Assembly (NCBI GenBank): GCA_937915765.1
Contig: CALGHE010000079.1
Coordinates: 1-10,020 of the forward strand
DNA from: an uncultured Bacteroidales bacterium
GTDB lineage: Bacteria; Bacteroidota; Bacteroidia; Bacteroidales; Paludibacteraceae
Length of the DNA: 10,020 nt
Reading direction: 5' to 3'
Part shown: piece by piece, positions 5,210 through 10,020 of the stretch
Position numbering within the stretch: the stretch's first letter is position 1
How the letters are laid out: every line of letters starts with the position of its first letter
Position numbers and translations under genes: made by a program
Notes under the pieces: generated by a model
The model's input: only the letters and a program-made list of their open reading frames with translations
What the model was told of the DNA's origin: nothing
The model's database searches: none

Positions 5210-6838
5210 ATGGAAAAAATAAAGAAATTAATTTTATCAATTGTTCCGGACGCTGTTGCAGAAGAGGCACAATACCCCACTTTCACAGTTGACGCAAGCA
5301 AGATTCGCTCTGTTGCGGAGAAACTGAAGGAGAAGGGCTTCGACTACCTCATCTGCCTTACGGGTATGGATTACGGTGACAGCCTTGGCTGCATCTACCA
5401 CATCTCGTCAAGCACAGACAAGACCAGCGTCATTGTTCTGAAGACATCAACGTCTGACCGTCAGAACCCGACAATACCATCAGTTCACGACATCTGGGCA
5501 TCGGCAAACCTGTACGAAAGAGAGGTTTACGACTTCTTCGGAATCACGTTCATAGACCATCCGGACATGAGACGTCTGTTCTTGCGCCAAGACTGGAACG
5601 GCTATCCGTTCCGCAAGGACTATGACGCCAATCCGGAACTGAACCCTGTGCCGATGGAGAACCAGACTATCGCCGAAATGGAAAACATGCCGTCAATCAC
5701 GCTTAAGAGTGACGGAACTGTAATCAAAAAAGAGAACGCCCTGTTTGAGAAAGGCGACTATGTAGTGAACATAGGCCCTCAGCCCCCAGCAACTCACGGT
5801 GTGCTTCACTTGCGCGTGTCGCTGGACGGCGAAATCATCAAGAAAGTTGACCCTAATTTCGGATATATCCACCGAGGCATAGAAAAGATGTGCGAGTCTA
5901 TGACCTACCCTCAGATGCTGCATCTGACAGACCGTCTTGACTATCTTTCCGGCACAATAAACCGCCATGCGATGTGCTTGTGCGTCGAAAAGGCTATGGG
6001 GCTTGAAGTTCCTCAGCGCGCCCAGTATGTGCGCTGCATATTCGACGAGCTTACCCGTATCGCGTCCCACTTGCTCGGCTGGGGATGTATGTGCATGGAC
6101 ATGGGCTCAATCACAGCGTTCATCTACGGAATGCGTGACCGTGAAAAAATCATGGACATATTCGAAGAGACTGGCGGCGGACGCCTTATGGTGAACTACA
6201 GCGTCATCGGAGGTCTTGCCGAAGATGTGCATCCGAACTTCGTGAACCGCGTGAAAGAGTTCATCCCTTACATGCGCAAGATGATAAAGGAATATCACAT
6301 ACTGTTCACCGGCAACCCTATCGCAAAGGGACGTATGAAGGACATAGGCTTCTTGTCTAAAGAGACTGCAGTGTCTCTTGGTGTGACAGGTCCGTCAGGA
6401 CGTGCTTCAGGCTTTGCGTGCGACGTGCGCAAGATTGAGCCGTATGCGGCATACGACAAAGTTCAGTTCGAAGAGGTCATCCGTGAAAAGGGCGGCACAT
6501 TCGACAGGTACATCATCCGTCTTGACGAAATCGAGCAGTCGCTGCGCATCATCGAGCAGCTGATAGACAAGTTGCCTGACGACGGATTCAGAGCGAAGGT
6601 GCCGGCTATAATCAAGCTCCCTGCAGGCGAATACTACCAGCGTGTAGAAAATGCGCGCGGAGATTTCGGCGTTTACATCAAGAGCGACGGGGGCAAAAAC
6701 CCTTACCGCGTGAAATTCCGTTCTCCTTGCATGACGTTGATTTCGGCACTTGACCCGTTGTGTCAGAAAGAAAAGATAGCCGACCTCATCATGATTGGCG
6801 CGTCTTTGGACTACGTCATCCCTTGCGCGGACAGATAA
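5210..6838 (+). CDS. nuoCD: fused NADH-quinone oxidoreductase subunits C and D
   Basis: One 542-residue protein joins NuoC (about 1-150) and NuoD (about 180-542), a fusion also found in E. coli and usual in this phylum. It forms the connecting arm and most of the quinone pocket. The NuoC signature runs from YEREVYDFFGI (102-112) through HPDMRRLFL (117-125) to DWNGYPFRKDY (128-138). NuoD has GYIHRGIEK (218-226), the quinone-site tyrosine Y245 in DRLDYLSG, SHLLGWG (286-292), ARGDFGVYIKSDG (482-494), RVKFRSPC (500-507) and the C-terminal DYVIPCADR. Odd point: the loop normally reading GPQHPxxHG is GPQPPATHG (189-197). The first histidine is proline (codon CCC at 5783-5785), while the second, H196, is kept. 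AAGGAG (5191-5196) lies 13 nt before the start. No nuoE, nuoF or nuoG follows. Confidence 0.96.
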   Translation: MEKIKKLILSIVPDAVAEEAQYPTFTVDASKIRSVAEKLKEKGFDYLICLTGMDYGDSLGCIYHISSSTDKTSVIVLKTSTSDRQNPTIPSVHDIWASANLYEREVYDFFGITFIDHPDMRRLFLRQDWNGYPFRKDYDANPELNPVPMENQTIAEMENMPSITLKSDGTVIKKENALFEKGDYVVNIGPQPPATHGVLHLRVSLDGEIIKKVDPNFGYIHRGIEKMCESMTYPQMLHLTDRLDYLSGTINRHAMCLCVEKAMGLEVPQRAQYVRCIFDELTRIASHLLGWGCMCMDMGSITAFIYGMRDREKIMDIFEETGGGRLMVNYSVIGGLAEDVHPNFVNRVKEFIPYMRKMIKEYHILFTGNPIAKGRMKDIGFLSKETAVSLGVTGPSGRASGFACDVRKIEPYAAYDKVQFEEVIREKGGTFDRYIIRLDEIEQSLRIIEQLIDKLPDDGFRAKVPAIIKLPAGEYYQRVENARGDFGVYIKSDGGKNPYRVKFRSPCMTLISALDPLCQKEKIADLIMIGASLDYVIPCADR

Positions 6839-6868
6839 TTATAAAACTAACAATAATTAATTGAAAAT

Positions 6869-7954
6869 ATGTTAGAACTAATAGGAATAAGAGATTGGAT
6901 TCACAATTCACTTACCGAGCTGATATCAGAAGACTGCAGCTGGGTGGTGTCTTTGATTGAATATGTTCTCATAGGCGTGGCGTTTCTCGCCGTTTACGCT
7001 GTTCTGGCGCTGATACTGATTTACGTTGAGCGTAAGGTCTGCGCCTTTTTCCAGTGCCGACTTGGTCCGAACCGAGTTGGTCCTTGGGGACTGATGCAAA
7101 GTATCGCCGACATGTTCAAGATTTTGCTGAAAGAGATCATCCGCATAAACAACACGGACCAGTTCCTTTTCAAGGTTGCTCCGTTCATCGTGCTGGTTGG
7201 TTCATTCTGCACGTTCGGGGCGCTGCATTTTGCCAAAGGCATTCACGGTGTTGACTTCAACGTGGGCGTTTTCTACATCCTTGCGATTTCGTCGCTTGGT
7301 GTTGTCGGCATACTTCTTGCAGGCTGGGCAAGTAACAACAAGTACACGCTTATCGGGGCGATGCGATGCGGCGCTCAGCTTGTCAGCTACGAGCTTTCGG
7401 CAGGCCTTTCGCTGCTTACGATGGTTATGCTTGCCGGCACGATGCAGCTTTCAGAAATCATCAATGTTCAGGAAAAGTCATGGTTGCTCTTCCAGGCGCC
7501 TATTCCGGCGCTGATTGCGTTCGTGATATATCTTATCGCGGGCCACGCAGAGACCAACCGCGGACCATTCGACTTGCCGGAAGCGGAATCGGAACTTACA
7601 GCCGGATACCACACAGAATATTCTGGTATCCAGTTCGGGTTCTTCTATCTTGCCGAATATTTGAACATGTTCATCATTGCGGCGATTGCGGCAACAGTCT
7701 TCCTTGGAGGATGGCAGCCTTTGCAGATTAACGCAGAGTGGGCCGAAGGCTTCAACAACGTGATGAGCTACATTCCGACTTGGCTGTGGTTCTTCGGGAA
7801 AACATTCGCTCTTGTATTCTTGAGCTTGTGGGTTCGCTGGACCTTCCCTCGTCTCCGTATCGACCAGCTTTTGAAACTAGAGTGGAAGATTCTGATGCCT
7901 ATCAGCTTGTTCAACATGCTGCTTATGGCTGTTTGGATTATTTGGATTAAATAA
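6869..7954 (+). CDS. nuoH: NADH-quinone oxidoreductase subunit H
   Basis: NuoH (ND1 homologue) is the membrane subunit that holds the quinone entry channel and couples quinone chemistry to the proton pumps. The 361-residue protein has about eight or nine membrane segments. It carries the family blocks YVERKVCAFFQCRLGPNRVGPWG (52-74), AETNRGPFDLPEAESELTAGY (227-247), with the acidic residues of the coupling loop, and WVRWTFPRLRIDQLL (321-335). It follows nuoCD after 30 bp of A/T-rich sequence with no Shine-Dalgarno motif. In operons with an NADH module, nuoE, nuoF and nuoG would sit in this gap; here there is no room and no remnant of them. nuoI starts 12 bp after its stop. Confidence 0.97.
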   Translation: MLELIGIRDWIHNSLTELISEDCSWVVSLIEYVLIGVAFLAVYAVLALILIYVERKVCAFFQCRLGPNRVGPWGLMQSIADMFKILLKEIIRINNTDQFLFKVAPFIVLVGSFCTFGALHFAKGIHGVDFNVGVFYILAISSLGVVGILLAGWASNNKYTLIGAMRCGAQLVSYELSAGLSLLTMVMLAGTMQLSEIINVQEKSWLLFQAPIPALIAFVIYLIAGHAETNRGPFDLPEAESELTAGYHTEYSGIQFGFFYLAEYLNMFIIAAIAATVFLGGWQPLQINAEWAEGFNNVMSYIPTWLWFFGKTFALVFLSLWVRWTFPRLRIDQLLKLEWKILMPISLFNMLLMAVWIIWIK

Positions 7955-7966
7955 CGACGAAAGTAT

Positions 7967-8461
7967 ATGATTAACTATATTAAAGACTTGGTGTCAGGGA
8001 TTTGGGCGTTGCTGCAAGGCATGTACATCACTATGCTCAACTTCTGCCGTCCTAAAATAACGGAGCAGTACCCTGAAAACAGAGGCAAAAAGGTGATGTT
8101 CGAACGCTTTCGCGGAGAGCTTGTCATGGAGCACAACGAAAACAACGAGCACAAATGTTCCGGCTGCGGAATTTGCCAGATGAACTGTCCTAACAACACC
8201 ATCAAGATCATAACCAAACAGGTTACGTTAGAAGACGGTAAAACAAAGAAAGTTCTGGACCAGTATCTTTACGACATAGGCAGCTGCACATTCTGCTCGC
8301 TATGTACACAGAGCTGTCCGCAGAAGGCCATCAGTTGGACCACAAACTTCGAGCACGCGGTGTTCACCCGTTCAAAACTGGTGAAACAGCTGAACAAGCC
8401 AGGGTCTAAGGTAGCTGAGAAGAAAGCTCCGGCAGCGGCAAAAGCCGAAGGGGCTAATTAA
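7967..8461 (+). CDS. nuoI: NADH-quinone oxidoreductase subunit I, 2x[4Fe-4S] ferredoxin-like
   Basis: NuoI (TYKY/Nqo9 homologue) carries clusters N6a and N6b, which pass electrons to N2 in NuoB. The 164-residue protein has an N-terminal amphipathic region lying on the membrane and two complete cluster motifs: CSGCGICQMNCP (C64, C67, C70, C74) and CTFCSLCTQSCP (C107, C110, C113, C117). In each, the fourth cysteine belongs to the other cluster, as in 8Fe ferredoxins. The last 20 residues or so (after about 145) are an Ala/Lys-rich tail outside the ferredoxin fold. Because the complex lacks NuoEFG, NuoI would be the outermost cluster-bearing subunit coded here and is the likely point where an unknown donor, perhaps ferredoxin or flavodoxin, delivers electrons; that is inference. 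Confidence 0.96.
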   Translation: MINYIKDLVSGIWALLQGMYITMLNFCRPKITEQYPENRGKKVMFERFRGELVMEHNENNEHKCSGCGICQMNCPNNTIKIITKQVTLEDGKTKKVLDQYLYDIGSCTFCSLCTQSCPQKAISWTTNFEHAVFTRSKLVKQLNKPGSKVAEKKAPAAAKAEGAN

Positions 8462-8490
8462 TCTAAGTTGAACAATAAAAGAGTGCATAA

Positions 8491-9051
8491 ATGAATATTT
8501 TAAATTTTTTGGCAGATTATATGACAGCCTCGAATATCATATTCTTCATTCTTTCCGCAATAATCCTCATATTCGGGATTTTGTCGGTAACGACTACGAA
8601 GATTTTGCGCGCGGCAACATACCTCTTTTTTGTGCTTTTCGCAATTTCGGGCTTGTATCTGCTGCTAAACTACGAGTTTCTTGCAGCTGTGCAGCTTTCG
8701 GTCTATGCCGGCGGAATCGTGGTACTGTTCGTGTTCGCCATCCTGCTTGTCAAGAATCTGGGAGAAGAGACCGAAAAGGTTTCTTGCCAGAAGAAACTGA
8801 CCGGAGCAATCGCAGCCTTGTCGGGCGTGGCAATCTGTCTTGTGACTTTCTGCGGATACAAAGGATTCTTTGTTAACGAAGGGGCGGACGCCATTGCCGA
8901 GGGAATCAAAATGGACCTGATTGGGCAAACACTTATGGGAACAGACAAATACCAGTATCTGTTGCCATTCGAGGCTTCGAGTATTTTGCTTTTGGCCTGC
9001 ATAATAGGCTCAGTAATAATCGCAAAAAAGAATAAGGAGGAGAAACGATGA
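8491..9051 (+). CDS. nuoJ: NADH-quinone oxidoreductase subunit J
   Basis: NuoJ (ND6 homologue) is a membrane subunit whose third helix carries the pi-bulge that changes shape during turnover. The 186-residue protein has five hydrophobic segments (about 13-31, 36-56, 63-86, 104-122, 160-178). The third contains the hallmark SVYAGGIVVLFVFAILL (70-86), including the conserved Tyr-Ala-Gly-Gly. The segment between the last two helices (124-158) is a soluble loop. The start is at the first ATG, 29 bp after nuoI; a later ATG at 8521 is possible but would shorten the first helix region. The stop overlaps the nuoK start by 4 bp (ATGA). Confidence 0.95.
   Translation: MNILNFLADYMTASNIIFFILSAIILIFGILSVTTTKILRAATYLFFVLFAISGLYLLLNYEFLAAVQLSVYAGGIVVLFVFAILLVKNLGEETEKVSCQKKLTGAIAALSGVAICLVTFCGYKGFFVNEGADAIAEGIKMDLIGQTLMGTDKYQYLLPFEASSILLLACIIGSVIIAKKNKEEKR
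9036..9040 (+). promoter_or_regulatory. ribosome binding site for nuoK
   Basis: GGAGG within the last codons of nuoJ, 7 nt before the nuoK ATG at 9048. Together with the ATGA overlap it indicates translational coupling of nuoJ and nuoK. Confidence 0.7.
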
Positions 9052-9359
9052 ACTTACCATTTGAATTTTATTTGGTCTTGAGCACCCTGCTTTTCTTTAT
9101 CGGGGTATATGGCTTCGTTGCAAGAAAGAATCTGATAGGCATGCTTATGTCTGTCGAGCTTATTCTGAACGCCGTGAACATTAATTTCGTGGTGTTCAAC
9201 CGCTTCTTGCATCCGGAACATCTGGACGGATTTGTTTACAGTCTGTTTGTGATTGTTGTGGCTGCGGCTGAAACTGCGGTGGCAATTTCCATCATCATTA
9301 ATATTTATCGCAACATGAAAAATATTAGTGTTGACAGTATTAAAGAACTTAAGAATTGA
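9048..9359 (+). CDS. nuoK: NADH-quinone oxidoreductase subunit K
   Basis: NuoK (ND4L homologue) is a three-helix membrane subunit in the proton channel next to NuoJ and NuoN. The 103-residue length is normal. Both membrane-buried glutamates needed for coupling are present: E37 in LMSVELILNAVNINFV and E75 in VAAAETAVAISI. The C-terminal ten residues are polar. It overlaps nuoJ by 4 bp at its start and nuoL by 1 bp (TGATG) at its end. Confidence 0.96.
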   Translation: MNLPFEFYLVLSTLLFFIGVYGFVARKNLIGMLMSVELILNAVNINFVVFNRFLHPEHLDGFVYSLFVIVVAAAETAVAISIIINIYRNMKNISVDSIKELKN

Positions 9360-10020
9360 TGAATATGGAAAATATAGTTTTTTTAGAAAACATTTCATTG
9401 CCTATATTGGCGATTCCGTTCGTCATGTTCCTATTCCTTGGCCTTTTTGGCAACAAATTTGCGCCTAAGGTTGCCGGGTACATAGGCACGGCCGGACTTG
9501 TGGCAGTGACATTTCTGTCTTATTTGACTGCCTATTACTACTTCTTCACAGAAGCAGGACAGGGAGCGGAAGGATCTTGGGAGCAGCTCTGGCTTCACAG
9601 ATACACATGGCTGGACTTCGCTTCTGCGCAGCATCCTGACCTGCATATCGACTTGGGCTTCTTGCTCGACCCGATTTCTGCAATGATGCTTGTCGTGATT
9701 TCTACGGTCTCGCTTATGGTGCACATATACAGTATGGGGTACATGCACGGCGAAGACGGCTTCCAGCGCTATTATGCGGTGTTGTCGCTTTTCTCTTTCG
9801 CCATGCTCGGACTGGTTGTGGCCACAAACATCTTCCAGATGTATATCTTCTGGGAGCTTGTGGGCGTGTCGTCATTCTTGCTGATCAGCTTCTTCTTCAC
9901 TAAGCCGTCGGCAGTGAAGGCTGCAAAGAAGGCGTTTATAGTGACACGTTTCGCGGATATGTTCTTCCTTATAGGCATTCTGATTCTGTCTTATTACACA
10001 AAGACTTTCGACTTCGAGCT
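9359..10020 (+). CDS. nuoL: NADH-quinone oxidoreductase subunit L, N-terminal part (runs off the window)
   Basis: NuoL (ND5 homologue) is the distal antiporter-like proton pump of complex I. About 220 residues are present, roughly the first third. The segment FLLDPISAMMLVVISTVSLM (101-120), then HIYSMGYMHGEDGFQRYYA (122-140), the pump helix YIFWELVGVSSFLLISFFF (162-180) with the key glutamate E166, and KKAFIVTRFADMFFLIGIL (190-208) are clear family blocks. The usual RxGD in the last block reads RFAD here, a mild change. The ATG at 9359 overlaps the nuoK stop (TGATG) and suggests coupling; the in-frame ATG at 9365 is an alternative two codons later. nuoM and nuoN are expected after the window edge but are not seen. 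Confidence 0.96.
   Translation, partial: MNMENIVFLENISLPILAIPFVMFLFLGLFGNKFAPKVAGYIGTAGLVAVTFLSYLTAYYYFFTEAGQGAEGSWEQLWLHRYTWLDFASAQHPDLHIDLGFLLDPISAMMLVVISTVSLMVHIYSMGYMHGEDGFQRYYAVLSLFSFAMLGLVVATNIFQMYIFWELVGVSSFLLISFFFTKPSAVKAAKKAFIVTRFADMFFLIGILILSYYTKTFDFE

Noticed and set aside
1..10020. CRISPR arrays, insertion sequences, tRNA or rRNA genes
   Set aside because: No regularly spaced repeats, transposase frames, terminal inverted repeats or tRNA/rRNA signatures were found on either strand.

Overview
The window looks like a chromosomal segment from a member of the Bacteroidota, most likely order Bacteroidales. Three things point there: a complex I operon with fused nuoCD and no nuoE, nuoF or nuoG; several promoter candidates of the Bacteroides type (TTTG, about 20 nt, TAnnTTTG); and AT-rich start regions where a Shine-Dalgarno sequence is often missing. 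No mobile element, CRISPR array, tRNA or rRNA gene is visible.

Left part (1-2400, minus strand): two menaquinone genes in the order menB then menC, preceded by a TSUP-family permease. menB is complete and has its own promoter candidate. menC matches its family only up to about residue 216-218; close to the window edge it leaves the family sequence and stops, so two of the expected active-site residues are missing. This is either a broken gene or a join in the assembly.

Middle part (2400-4257): a promoter region shared by divergent genes, a complete membrane-anchored zinc metallopeptidase of the YpfJ type (plus strand) ending in a strong intrinsic terminator, then about 650 bp without a protein gene. 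That gap is not empty. It holds a promoter candidate near 3830-3861, several consecutive hairpins, and a second good intrinsic terminator that ends only 48 bp before nuoA. I read it as a transcribed structured RNA: either a leader/attenuator of the nuo operon or a separate small RNA. I do not recognise it as a known RNA family, and it is the most interesting item here.

Right part (4258-10020, plus strand): the nuo operon, nuoA-nuoB-nuoCD-nuoH-nuoI-nuoJ-nuoK-nuoL, tightly packed, with nuoL running off the edge. These genes encode the connecting and membrane arms of a proton-pumping respiratory complex I without the NADH-oxidising module. Its quinone substrate in this group is expected to be menaquinone, whose synthesis genes lie a few kb away. 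NuoD has a proline where the family almost always has the first histidine of the GPQHPxxHG quinone-site loop.
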